Positions 46,321-60,756 of a stretch of 64,000 nt of DNA are shown here, piece after piece. Positions within the stretch are counted from its first letter, which is position 1. Each line of letters begins with the position of its first letter. The notes below the pieces were generated by a model, which saw only the letters and a program-made list of their open reading frames with translations, was not told the origin of the DNA and ran no database searches. Location: positions 2,046,001 to 2,110,000 of the forward strand of contig JAQFVV010006256.1 in NCBI GenBank assembly GCA_028023455.1, written 5' to 3'. The stretch is from Epiperipatus broadwayi (Eukaryota > Onychophora > Udeonychophora > Euonychophora > Peripatidae). Made by a program: the position numbers and the translations under genes.

Positions 46321-48689
46321 GGCAATTTAGAATGCAGTATTGCAATGATCTAACACAGAGGAGAGAAGCTATTGGCTAAAACTGTTTTCCTCTCTAACTT
46401 GAATAGCCACATACTGCTGTTTCCCAGTATTTTTAATACTCCATGTATAACAGCAAGTATAATGATTTTATTTAGGAAAAAATATTTAGTATTTATAGAT
46501 AACCAAAAATCACACCAGCCTAAAGATCTGAAAAATGCAAATCAGATCCAGAAACTAATGCTGAAATTTACTGAAACAACCATTTCCTGCTTTAATAATG
46601 TCATGAAGAAAAAAATGAAAAATGCTGTAGAAATGACCCAAGACCTACTGAAGATTGACAGTGCACTATGAGAATAACTGCAATCTTTAGAGAAAGTAAT
46701 GAACACATCTATAAATATATTAAAAGAATGTCACATACAGAAAACCATATTTTGGAATTGTTTAATTATTTCATGTAGTAAGATCTTATCATTATAGATA
46801 TTATAAGGCCTTAAATTAAAAATATCTTTTATTGTTATATTTAAAATTTTGTATAGTTGCAAATATATAAGGAATTTTATATATTCATTGGTAATAAATT
46901 ATTGAGTTATTTTTATTAATCCATTTTGTTTGTGATGACTTATCTAACTCAATTCAAACATTATTTTGCTAATATTCAATATGCTAATAATATCCACAGC
47001 CCTGAAAAATTATTAAATCCACTGGGGATGATGATAATTTGTAAATAATGATGATCAGGTGTTATTAAGTTTTCTAAAATTAAACTTTCTAGTTAGAAGA
47101 TTTAACATCTGATATTTCATTTTTTATTTTATTGACTCTGAAAAACAAATAAAATACTTTTGGGAGAACTTGCACTTATATTATAAACCATCATCATCAC
47201 TTGATTAATATTTTATACAAATATTTGGCTTGAATAATTTTTAAAAATTTTTTTGTTACCCATTAAACTTTCATCTAATGTAAATGTTTATTTGTAATCA
47301 AAGATTTACTTTAAAAACATCTTGGTTCAAATCTAAAATACTGTTACAGTGTATATAGGCCTGAAGATGAACTACATAAAAACATCCTAGATAAATTATA
47401 ATTAATGCTCTTTTCCCAAAGTCAATATTGAAAATATTGTTTTAAAATTATATTTTCTAGGAATATTTCTTTTATGTATACAAATGTAGATATTTATGTA
47501 TGTATAATTTTATATTTTATGCAATGTCTTAATTTTTTACATATATAGTTTTAGAAAAGAGAAAAATATGATCAAGGATGCTTAAACTAGAATAAAAAGA
47601 CTTTTTTTTTCCTTTTTGATTTTTAAAGATTATGTTTGTTTAAATTATCCAGTTTTGAATATTAAAAAACAACAATAAAATAAAATAAATATCATTTCAC
47701 CTGATTTGGGTCAGCAGTCTCAAACTCATACAATTTTTATGAATTTCCACATTATGATGGTACTACAATCAAATTAAATCTTCTTTATGTTAATTTAAAC
47801 CTATTTATAACTGTATATTACCATGTACAGTTTTATTTTACCTTAGTTACAATTTTAAAACTTATTAGTTAAAAAAATCTAAAGATGTCAGCATTGTATA
47901 CATCTTTTAGGCAATAACAAGCTTTTATATGACAAAGCCATGAGAGATGTAGCCTTTGATATAAATAGAAAAGACAATTTCTGATTGGTGGAGTGTTTTA
48001 GCCTAAATGCAAATAAAAGAAAAATCACCAAACAAAAGGAAAAATTGTAATTTTCAGTACTTAGTTTATAAATTAAGGGTTATTTATAAAATATTTTTAT
48101 AAAAGACTTATTTTAAATCAAAAACTTACATCATTAAAAAAATATTTTCATGAAAATATTTTATTTAAAAAAACAATTAAAAAGTTTGTTATGACAAAAT
48201 GGAAGCAGTTTCTACTGGCTAAATTAGAATTGCTTTTATCAAAAATGATAAAAGAAAATATTTTTTAAAAATTGAAGATTCTTTGCTTTTATTTGATAAC
48301 TAATTCTAAATTTATCTTGCTTTAGACAAATTATAACCAATGATGCCAAGTACCATTGCTATAGGTAAAAACTCCATTTAGAATTTTTTTTTCATATTTT
48401 GCAGATAACAAATATTAAAAATTTAAAATGTCTTTCATTTGAAAGCTTACAGTTATCATAACTAATGTTAAGATTATCAATATATTTTATAAGAAAAGAT
48501 TTAGTTGCAAAAATAAAATGTTCATTTATGGAGAAATATGGACAAAAATTTCACCAGGGCCTATTCAAAATAAAAATGTGGATTTTGCATCTAAAGAATT
48601 TAAATTATCAGTCAAAATGCTTTATAGTTTGATATTGTAGAAATTTATTGTAACAATATGAAGAAGTAGTAATACATAAAAATGGTAAA
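46321..48689. other. AT-rich intergenic DNA with one unassigned frame
   Basis: A 99-codon plus-strand frame (46372-46671, beginning at a non-ATG codon) has a Lys/Met-rich C-terminal half, including CFNNVMKKKMKNAVEM. I recognise no family and see no splice or promoter context, so it is probably chance. The rest is AT-rich and featureless. Confidence 0.35.
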
Positions 48690-49215
48690 TCATCATCATT
48701 CCCAAATAGTCATCAACAGATATAAAAAAACTTGAGACAATGAGCATTAATTAAAATACTAAGTAATATCATCAGCATTAAACAGAAATAATAAACAATC
48801 ATCCCTTGTGGCTGGATTTAAAAGAGATTCAGCATCAGAACAATAGGCTACTTATCTAGTCAATGTTAAACCTAAAGCATAATATAAAACAGTAACCTTC
48901 AGGAATATTCTTAAGAGATAAAGTATTTATTATAAATAATATTGGAATCCTAAAGCATGCTGGGGTCAATATTCTTCAACATGATATGCAGAGTATACAG
49001 GCTAGCTCTAACCTAATTTTCAATCTGTATAAATTAAGTGCAGTGAATGAACTTTAAAGATTATTGTGAGCTTTGTGCCATCCAGAGAACTAGCAGAGCA
49101 CAAACATATATCTTCACATATATATATAAATTAACCATTGTTCCTCTAGAACTAGCCCAGAAACATAAATTCCTAGAGACTATGTCTGTGAACAATAGAA
49201 AATATAAATATATAT
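48690..49215 (+). repeat. Diverged interspersed repeat (partner at 37480-38150)
   Basis: Shares ordered landmarks with 37480-38150: GGCTGGATTTAAAAGAG, GGCTACTTATCTAG, AAAGCATGCTGG and CCTAGAGACTATGTCTGTGA against TTCTATAACTGTTATTGTGA. The copy is old and has no coding frame. Confidence 0.45.
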
Positions 49216-52200
49216 GATTAATCTATTTTAATTTAAATAGTTTTACTGGGATAATCTACAAATTCTTTAAAACACAAAGCTATGATGATATAAAATCACA
49301 TACACTGCCCAATTTATAGAACAGATAAAACATTAACACACAAAAAAAATCAATAATAAATAAGAAAATTCAGAAGAGATATAATAATATTACAATTCCA
49401 AATCTAGTACATTTTTTATAAATATAATTTTATTTAGTAAATAAGATTAATATGTTGATTCTTTTTATTACATTTACTTTAACAGAGCTATTTCTCTTTT
49501 CAATGTAAATGCTAAAAAACATTTCACAATAAAAGATAAAAATTTAAGATTAGCTAAAACTTTCCTGTCTTTTCATATGAACATGTTGAAGATTGCATAC
49601 TTTTTTATAGTTTTGAAAGGGAAAATAAAGAAAACATTTTTCAAACAAAAAAAACAAAACAAATCAAGGTTATTCATTACTATCAATTATTATTATTTTT
49701 ATAAAACATATTTGCAAATATAAATGTGCACACTACAATATCTTGTTATCATGAATTTTATTATTATAGTTCTTTTTTTGTAGTTATAATTTTAATTTTT
49801 TTTTCAAGTGAGCTTTTCCTTCTTGTTTGTTCAAATATTGGGTTTAAACTTATATTACTTTCTAGTGTAGATTAACACACATTGAATTTATCCACAATAT
49901 CCATTAAAAGTTCTTCCAATTAACTTTTTTTTATAGCTTCAGAATTACATTATGATAATATCTTATAAATTTTCACAGATTTCCATTGTGAGGTTAGCAC
50001 AAGTTAAATTTATCAATTTTACAATATAATAATATTTATATTAACTCAGAATTCCAGGTCATATTAGCATAGGCTGAGATAGTCATGATTTTAAATGAAC
50101 GCACATGGCATGTGATAAATGTCTCACTGAGGTATTCTTTTTCTTCTACATGTTTTTATTAAAACAGATTATATATTGATTGAATTAGTGATGCTCAGTT
50201 CTTAGCTAAATCTTATCACATGGTTTTCTTCAAATCCATTTCAAAACCCTTTTTTTCCAAATCAGTACTGAGATTAGTCATATTCCAGACTACCAGATTA
50301 ACTTCTCACAGTTCTCTTCTCAAGAGCTTAGCTACTATCACTGTTTTCTTCTCAACAGCTGGATTAAGAATAACTGCTTAGATTTGCCCTTTTCTTATTT
50401 TTTTGCAACAATCTTATTATCCATTCAATCATACACTATCTCTAATATGACAGCATTAAGGGTGGATTCATTGGTTCTCTTTTTACAAAAAACTTATTTT
50501 TAAATTAATTAAAATTTCCAATCATGCACTAATCATTAAAACTTTCCTCTGTAATTATTTGATTTTTTTAATTACTAAAAATTGATAATTATTTAATCAT
50601 ATTTTAAATTGAAAATCATTACATTTTGTTTTAGAGACAGGCAGAAAGAAAATCAACTTTAATTAATTAAAAATAGCATTCTTTAAAAAAGTTTAATGCT
50701 TTCTTTTTTAAAGAAATGTTATAAACTAATAAATAAATAAAATTACTAAAGAGAGAGATAGGAAAAAAATTATATTCTTTTTCCTTTACACTTTTCTCTT
50801 TTATAATTATTCTTTACAAACATTAAATATCCATATTCTTACTATTCAGAAATGTCTGGAATTTGTTATAGTATCATTTAATAAATTTTTCCCTTTTAAT
50901 AAGTTTAATAATTGTTTTATCTAAAATAAATGAAAAAATATAATTCTCATTCTCTCATTTTAAATTTGTTTTACTAAGCTTGGAAAATATGACATGACTA
51001 GAATTGGCCACTGTCTCAATATTCCAATACCTCTCCCTTAAAATAAAGAGACAGTGAAATGGTGATAAACATTTCATTTCTCTTTTTTTTTAATTTATAT
51101 TTTTGATGGCCATCTTATTGCTGATACTATATTATCTCCAGGTAACTGGTCAATTGTATGCACAACTATACACTACTATATTCCTATAAACAATTGACAT
51201 GCATAAAAATTCAAAATCAATGCTACACAAAACTAACTTGTAGTAAAGTTAATACTGCTATACAGAAAACATGAATTATTGTTATATATCAGATCTTCTG
51301 CTACTAACATAGTTCCAATTAAGCAATAGTATCAGAAATACTCAACTAGAATACAGATAGCTGCAGGAAATCTCAACTGAGGTTCTATCCAAGAGAAAAG
51401 TGGTCATCCCATCATATATAACTATAATCAATAATAAATCAGTATAAATAACTGTATAAATATGCATATCTGATTATTCAATTTTTTCCCCACAAAATGC
51501 ACAATTCATTTACTTTTTATTTTACTCAGCTCTTGGCTGACACCCATGGTCTTTGGATAATTGTATTATTTACACTATAATATCTGTGTTTTAGTCCACT
51601 TCCTGTTGCTAGGAGGAGCAGTTCACTGTTTACCAGCTCCACAGAATGGGAGGATTCACATATTCAAGACTGAAATTGATAAGAAGATGCATGATAAAAC
51701 ATAAGTGATTACTTTTTTTTTAACCAGTTACAACTTTTCAAGAAATTTAAATAAGTATTAATTCAAAATAACTCAATTTATCAATTGTTTTATTTTATGC
51801 AAATGGCTGCCATTAATCAGCAAAAGCTAATATAAGTAATTACTAGAATCATTAAAACAAGATTAAAATCTAAAAAACAAATTTAAAATGTAACCTAATA
51901 ACTCAAAATAGGAAATAATTACAAAAAATCCTAATTTTGATGATGGAACTAATTTGAAATGACTAGAAAATTAATACCTATGAAAATAAAAGTGAAGAAA
52001 AAATGTGTAATGATGATATTCCTGAGAATTCAAGCTTAAACCCTGATATCAAGAAATAAAACAGCTTTCAACCATTACAAAACAGTCAGGCAGGATGGAA
52101 ACAGTTGAAGAAACATGTGAGATGCAAAGATTAATCAAAACCCTGGAAAAATGTTTTTTCAAATGTTAAATTGTTCATAAAGGAAAGTAACGATATCGTG

Positions 52201-52680
52201 GTGCCGAACCAGATGTAGCCAAACATGGCAAAACTTAGCAGGAAGGAAAAATTACTTTAAATACTAATTTGATCTCAAATTAAGAATTAAACATTATGGA
52301 GTATGATTTAAGCTACCTCCCTGCATAAAAATTAGAAATTTCCGATGATTAGATCAAAAGTTATTGGGCCACTTCTGATATGATTGGGGCACCACAAAAA
52401 TTATTTCAAAAGTTTCAAATTGACCCAGAATTATGATGAAGTGAATTAGACGATAAAAAACAATGATTTAAAGATAAAAATGGATTTATTGGATGCTATG
52501 GGCCTAGACAGAAATATTGAAGTGGTTAATTATTCAATCCCTTTAGATTCAAATTATTAATAAAACCCAAAGACTAAATACAAACTCTTAGGCTTTATAA
52601 TTGGAACTTTGATTAAGAATCAAGAATTAGAACTCAACTTGGATTAGAAGAATTTAATAGGATTAGTATGTATTGGTAGG
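49216..52680. other. AT-rich intergenic DNA with one hairpin
   Basis: No gene was seen. A perfect 9-bp inverted pair CACTGTCTC / GAGACAGTG with a 30-bp loop lies at 51009-51056. The stretches 51140-51400 and 51590-51690 are less AT-rich and may be old repeats without partners here. Confidence 0.4.
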
Positions 52681-52689
52681 CATGAGTTT

Positions 52690-53200
52690 GCACTCTTCCA
52701 TTTTTTTTCAGGTGTGGTGATGGTGATCATGAAGGCTTGGTTCATGTGTGGGGGTGGTCAGTGATCATTGTCTAGCCCAGGAATACCTTCTGGGCATATA
52801 AAAGTCATTATCTTTATTTGGACTTCATCCTGAAGGGCTACTGCACACCTTGATGGATCATTAGTTGGGTAAGTATTGATTTGTGCTCACTATTATTAGG
52901 TTTTGTTAATTAACTTTTGATTTTGAGCATTTGTAAGGCAGATTGGTCTGCTTTAGGCCACCACCAATTTTTAAAAAATTGAGTTTGTTGTGATATTTTG
53001 TGGGCATGGGTCTGCATTTCTTTTTTCTTCCTCAGGGGTAGCTGGTGGTGGTCATTAGGAGTCTGTTTTATGGTGCAGTCTGTTGATAATTGTTGTCACT
53101 ATCTAAAAACCTGCTGGGAGGGTACTTAGTCAAAGTTTCTGCACCATCTTCTTTCTGATGGGCTACTGCACCTCTGTGATGGGTTGGTTTTGCAATGCAG
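52690..53200 (+). repeat. Degenerate tandem duplication, ~323-bp period
   Basis: Two diverged units start TTTTTTTTCAGGTGTGG (about 52700) and TCTTCCTCAGGGGTAG (about 53023). They share GGGCTACTGCAC (52837 and 53160) and TTGTGCTYA/TTATTAGGTTT-like text at the same offset. Both begin with a pyrimidine tract and CAG, like 3' splice sites. The GC-richer stretch continues to about 53560 and includes a 122-codon chance frame. A TATA-like CATATAAAAG lies at 52796. The nature is unknown, either an old element or duplicated non-coding exons. Confidence 0.45.
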
Positions 53201-53828
53201 ATCTGTGCTTGTTATTTGTTAGGTTTCCCTTGTTGGCTTTTCAATTTTGCACAGGGAGACCGAATTTGGTCCCAGCACATTTGGACTGTTAAATTGGGAG
53301 ACAGAGGTATCCAGAATAATCTTTGCATGGCTCAGCTATGGTTTGAGAGCTGTTGTCTTAGGACTTGGGCCTTGGACATCATTTCTGTTGTGGTGGTTGG
53401 CACAGTGCTGAACTTGTTCACCTATTCAATTAAAGAGCTTGATTCTTCACTTTGGGGCCCTGGGGGTGGGATCGTTGGGGATATGAATAACTTCTCAGTG
53501 GCTGGGCCACATATACCCATGTACAAATACACATTGGGCAAGATTATAGTAACCCTTTTGTGAATGTAATTGTTGTCTGGAGTGTGTCCTTTTGTAAACA
53601 AGATCATAATTATTTTTTTTGTACATTGAATGCTCTGTAATCACATCAGGTAAGTAGACCTGAAAAAGTTCTATATAATCTTTAATAGTAAAGGTTGTTT
53701 TGAAAGATAATATCCATGTTTTAGTGATTAGTTACTCTTGCACTTGTTTAATAGCAATCTGGTGTAGTATTTATATTCATTTTAAGTTGTCAGTGATTGC
53801 GTTTGTGTCTTTTTTTAATTTAACAAAT
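53201..53828. other. GC-richer unassigned sequence
   Basis: Continues the island above until about 53600. The plus frame 53195-53563 starts at a TTG, has no recognisable domain and no homopolymer bias. I judge it unproven. Confidence 0.3.
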
Positions 53829-54076
53829 AATTTATATATTTAAATGTTTTGAATGTTTAACCAAAAAATAATACTATTTTGTTATTGACAGTCAGAATGA
53901 TAGCACTTGGATTTTGCTGCAAGAAGCAATATAACATTTTGCATTCCTTTCTGTGGCATAATACTAACATTATAATTCTGACTGTCAACACTGAAAGCGT
54001 GCTCAGAAAATTATAAGAATAATAAAACATTATTTTTTCTTGGTTAAATGTTCAAAACATTTAAACATATAAATTA
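53829..54076. mobile_element. 248-bp foldback element
   Basis: Arms of about 70 bp (left 53829-53898) and about 100 bp (right 53976-54076) are reverse complements. Shared blocks are TTTAAATGTTTTGAA, TTTAACCAA, and TTGACAGTCAGAAT, the last at the inner ends. The right arm has about 30 extra bases near its inner end. The centre (53899-53975) is unique. Size and structure fit a foldback/MITE-type non-autonomous DNA element. No target duplication was resolved. Confidence 0.75.
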
Positions 54077-55213
54077 CAATTAGCACAAGAAAAGAGAAAT
54101 AATACTTTTTTGATTTACCAAATAATGTATCTATTTAGATAATGCAACTTCTAAAAGTCATTTGTCTTTAAAACATTTTTTTTCTTCTTTTGTTTTTTCC
54201 TTGTAAATTTTTTTTTTTTCAAAAAAATCACTTTTGTGATTGTTTAATTATGATCCATGTTGCTTTTAGAAAAAAAGTTTTCATTAGAAAAAAAAAAAAA
54301 TTAAAACATCTTTTTTTTTTTTTTTAATATATTGTATAGTTTATATTTATTAATTAATATAGTATCTCTGATGATTTTACAAAATCATTAATATGTATGT
54401 GTGCTTGATGTGCACATAACTATTTAAGTCATTGATAAGCTGATTCAGTTTGTTAGATTTTCCTTTTTATTCTGTTTGCACCACATACATCTGAAATAAA
54501 ATAATTAATATACACACACATACATATGCATTCTATATAGATATCCTAAATATTTTTTACCCATCACATGAATTTGTTATTATATGTTTCACCTTCCTGT
54601 GACTTATATTATTATTCCTGCTTAGGTATTTATGGCTGTTTGTGTTTATGTCAGATAAAGAGCTTATTTCGCATGATTTATATATATATATATTTGCTTT
54701 ACAACAATATGGGTGATTAAGAGACCTATTTATTGTCATTCTATATTTTTAGTTATTGGATCAAATGCACAACGTATTAAGCTAATTTTGTAATGGCCTA
54801 CATGTGTGAACATGTATAGTGGATTAAGGCTACTTTATTATTGATAGTTTGTTTAATGCAAATGTGATATATATATATATATATATATGCACACATCTAA
54901 ATAAATCACTGAGGAATTATCAAACTTCAGAACTAACAGTAGTATAAGTACATTTTTTTAGGAAAGTGTAATATTTAAACTACCAGATATCAAATACACT
55001 GTATGCTGACTATTAGCTATTGTAGTTAAATACGGATATATTTAAATTATTATTTTGTACTTAGATATATTCAAATCCTGTCATTTTAAAATTCTGTGGT
55101 AATTAAATCCTACCACTGAACTGTATACTGTTAATAAACATTGTTTTGGTGATTGTTAGATTTGTTCGGCATTTTGCTTATTGTTGTTTGCTCTGCCAAT
55201 TGTTATTTTACCA
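54077..55213. other. AT-rich intergenic DNA
   Basis: Many A/T homopolymers and a short (TA)n at about 54868-54887. No gene was seen. Confidence 0.5.
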
Positions 55214-55310
55214 TTAAACATCACATGATCACCATTTCTGGGATCCATTGACTACTCTGGATTGCACTGAGTGGCTCTACTGTATGGAGAGTTTTTCCTG
55301 TTTCAATTGT
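55214..55310 (+). repeat. Fragment of the long-TIR element family
   Basis: Reads ACCATTAAACATCACATGAT, TCTGGGATCCATTGACTACT, then GTGGCTCTACTGTATGGAGA. These match, in order, 62665-62690 and the right arm of 62721-62954, and the fragment at 32764-32812. Confidence 0.55.
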
Positions 55311-55611
55311 TATTTTTTAAGAATCTTTCCACTCCATGATCTAGAGGCAATTTTAGATATCTGAGTGATGGTACAGCTGTAGTATGCATTTATACTTGGT
55401 ATCATCATCAACAAACTATAAAATTCTAGTATAGAGATCTAATGGTGCACTCTGGTAATAGATGTTAGGCTGCCTGCTGATCATTGCAATATATATAAAT
55501 GATTTAGGGTTAAAAAATATACATATAAATTTATTATAGCACAAACTTGAAGGCTATGCAAGCAGTAGATGAATGTGCATGTATATATGTTTTTGCACCA
55601 ATGCATGTTAA

Positions 55612-55905
55612 AAGACAAAAGTTTTTTTTACATAAAATGTGAATAAACATAATCATATATTATACATAACTAAATTAAAATGTTTGCACTAAGAACACGG
55701 GACTTGATGTTTAATATTTAATAATTCATTGTTTATTTTATATTTATATGTGAAAGTAAGACGAAAGTTTTTTTACATAAAATGTGAATAAACATAACCA
55801 TTTATTATACATAACTAAATTAAAATGTTTGCACTAAGAACATGGGACTTGATGTTTAATATTTAATAATTCATTGTTTATTTTATATTTATATGTGAAA
55901 GTAAG
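55612..55905 (+). repeat. Tandem duplication, two ~145-bp copies
   Basis: Units at 55612-55757 and 55758-55905 are almost identical. They start AAGACAAAAG / AAGACGAAAG and end TATATGTGAAAGTAAG. Differences are a few substitutions (AACACGGG / AACATGGG is CG to TG) and one or two T in a homopolymer. The duplication is recent and AT-rich without coding content. Confidence 0.92.
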
Positions 55906-57057
55906 AATATCTTTAGATAGGTGTTTCAGCATGTATTCATTTCATGGCAAAGAATAATAATTAAAATATATTACTATGCGATGTATAAATAATAATGAGT
56001 TTTGTTGAGTTGATATTTGATATTAAAAGATTAAGAAAATATTTGTTTATGTGATATTTATACTATTTGGTTAGGAAAGAGGTTTTGGTTTATATAATAA
56101 AATAATTCTGTTGAATCAATGAAAGGGTTTAGTATAAAGTTTTTAATATATATGCAAAATAATAAGATAGAAATTATGTAAATAAAATACAATAAATGTT
56201 GCTTGAAGTTAATAAACTAATAATAATAATAATAATGCAGCAGATGTTTAAAGTTAGGCATTTCTGAATCAATTTTCTGTCCAGAGTGGATGTTAATATG
56301 AACATAGATGTTTTTGATATAAAAGTAGGAACTACTTATATATTTATTAATTAACAATTGAGATTTAGCTATATCATTGTTATCTAATTTTTTCGCACAC
56401 TTATGATCAACCTAATACATTATTTGTTATATAAGTATAATAAATTATTATTGGGTACAAAGATTATAAAATTTCTGTGCTTGTTTAGAATGGAAAGTTG
56501 ATGCTTTAAAATATTTGATGAGGTTATATTAATATGGTTCAGTATAAAATAGTTAAATGCATAAATGTTAATATATGACATGTTCTATCAGCACACACCA
56601 CTTTCATGAAAAGGTACATTTTATAAGATATGAATTAGAATACAGGCTAATTTAGAAAAGATAATGAAGAGGTAGTAAGATTATTGACATTGAAGGTGGA
56701 GCTATAACATGGTAACTTCAACTGAAAATATAATAAATGTTCTAGTTATAATTATTTATACTTCTTCGATATTGACACATTAATAAATTTATATTCTTAT
56801 TTAATTTGTTGTTGTGTAGTTTATTATTATTTAAAAGCAAACCTGAGAGGGAGAGCAAATCATCCACATGAAACCAAGAAGCCAATATATAACTAAAATA
56901 TAATTAGGACATCTATTGAATTAGATAGATAACACTAAGAGAATTATCTTTAAAGTCCAGACTCACATATTTTTTATTAACATATATGTATTTTATTTGA
57001 TAATGAATTGACATTTTTAGATTACATTAAACATTATTATTTAAATTCAACCAGTCG
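55906..57057. other. AT-rich intergenic DNA
   Basis: AT-rich, with a short (AAT)n at about 56217-56236. No gene was seen. Confidence 0.5.
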
Positions 57058-57100
57058 TTGTCTGATGATGACTTGTGATTGTTATATTATTAATACAAAA
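57058..57100 (+). other. Possible hammerhead/PLE end relic
   Basis: GTCTGATGATGACTTGTGAT followed by TATATTATTAATAC resembles the end of the 28.4-kb PLE (GGATGGCTTGTGTGAC … CAGTATATTAATATTA), but the stem and GAAAC/GTC parts are missing. Low certainty. Confidence 0.25.
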
Positions 57101-57415
57101 AATGGCATGGATAAACTTTTGACCCACAAAAGATTAAACTGGTCTGCATGATGACTGGAAAATATGGCCCATTATTAACAACAATAATGCAACTAACACA
57201 GAGGCTAATAGTGTCCAATTATCTATCTAATTATTGGAATATGTAAATTAAGGCATTTAAAAAAATGATGTCAACCTTAATAGTATTAACTGGCTTTTAA
57301 AGCAGTTTTTGCATATTAAGAATAGATGTGATTGGAATCCTTCTACACTGAAAATGCATTAAGCTATATAAAACTTTTTAAAAATTATTTTATGCATTGG
57401 ATACTTTGTAAAGCA

Positions 57416-59182
<1,767 letters not shown>

Positions 59183-60330
59183 GCTTGCATTTTGTTGCAT
59201 TTATATTAACAATGGTTTTTCATAATTATTATTAGTACAACTAGTATATTAAAGGGGTGTTTTGCTAATTTTATTATACTTAAAAGACTTTATCATCTAT
59301 ATGATACACAACAAACAACTGCTGATTATAAAGAATGGAATCTTACTAATAAGAAATGAACATTAAAAAAGTAACAGCAGATTCATCTTAAAAAGCAGTA
59401 TATCCACAAAAGCAATGCCTACTTATATAGAAACAAACAGCTACTTTACATTTTATTACTTTTAAAAATCTTTGATAAAATTTAATAATCATTATATCAA
59501 TTTCTTAAATTTTAATTTTTTCTTCTTTTTAGTATATTATTTCCAATATTAATTAAATTATTTCAGATAATAATTAAATCATCATACACACCAAATGTAA
59601 ATGAAACAAGTTCCAGCCCCACTCAGATAAGTCTGTTTCTTTCATTTTTAAATACAGTTTTAAAAGTTTTAAGTACAGTAAAGCTGTGAGCTATGCTAAC
59701 ACATAAACAGAAATGTAAATAAATAACCAACAACAAAAAACATTAAAAATTCATAAATTTAATATATTTTACAATACACAAGCAGTCATTTTCCCTCCCT
59801 GAGTGCTATTTATAATCACATTTAAAAAAATTAAAAATTTGTAAATAAGTTTTACAAACCATGAATAGCCAGTTTTTCTGTCTCAGAGTATTATATGTTA
59901 TGATAATTTTTAATAAATTTTTTTAGTTTTTGTTAAAAGAACATAGCTTATTCTTCCTTTATTATCCTTTTCAAAGTTGATATACAATATTCTGCATAAT
60001 AAAATGTTTTCTAAGGATAATACTAAATGTTTTATAAGAAAAGGTATTAAAAAATAGAACATCACCCAGTGTATATTTAATTGTGTTGAAAGTCAGACAA
60101 TTTGTGATTTTTTTGGCTTATTCTTATTGTTTCAGTAAATAAAAGAATGAACACACACTCAGTAAAATTTACATAAATGTGGCCCTCAATTCATTATTAA
60201 TAATTATATTATCATTATTTTTTAAAATTTTTATTTATACTACAATTTTTTAGTCTTTGAATTATGCTATAATCATAATTTATATATATAATATTTAAAT
60301 ATATGTATTTGTCTATACTAAAGTTAATGT
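59183..60330. other. AT-rich intergenic DNA
   Basis: AT-rich, with no gene or repeat recognised. Confidence 0.5.
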
Positions 60331-60706
60331 AATTATAAGGGACTTGAACTCAGACTTTCAAGCTCACTACATCTATCCAATACAACTTATACAACCTAAA
60401 CACATGACCACATATATGTGAAAAAAATAAATGATTTCCAATGCTGAAGAATTGGAGAGTAGAGAAGATTGAAGATTGTCCATTAAAGTTTGAAGATTTG
60501 CTATCTTAATATAAACTGAGCACTGATTGCATATATGTGTGGGAGATGGTGATTTGGACTAACTAATGAGTGCTGGTGAAGCACAATGTATATATATTTG
60601 AAATCATTATCTTTTTCACATGTATGTGGTCATGTGTTTAAGTTGTATAAGATGTATTGGATGGGTGTAGAGAGCTTAAAAGTCTGAGTTCAAGTCTCTT
60701 GTAATT
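60331..60706. mobile_element. Inverted pair of tRNA-like SINE heads (foldback, 376 bp)
   Basis: Arms 60331-60438 and 60600-60706 are reverse complements with about 90% identity by eye, around a ~160-bp unique centre. In the right arm the plus strand carries an A-box-like TGGTCATGTGTTTAAG (60627-60642) and a B box GAGTTCAAGTCTC (60686-60698) about 50 bp downstream. The left arm carries the same on the minus strand, with a better B box (GAGTTCAAGTCCC). Two tRNA-derived heads in opposite orientation fit two SINE insertions or a foldback element built on a SINE. Confidence 0.7.
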
Positions 60707-60733
60707 ATATATAAACCAACTATGGTATATATA

Positions 60734-60756
60734 TATATGTGTGTGTGTGTGTGTAG
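60734..60756 (+). repeat. (TA)n(TG)n microsatellite
   Basis: A short TA run followed by about nine TG units directly beyond the right SINE-like arm. This is a common SINE tail context. Confidence 0.8.

Noticed and set aside
53195-53563. 122-codon frame in the GC-richer island
   Set aside because: Starts at TTG, has no recognisable domain, and overlaps a degenerate tandem duplication. Likely chance.
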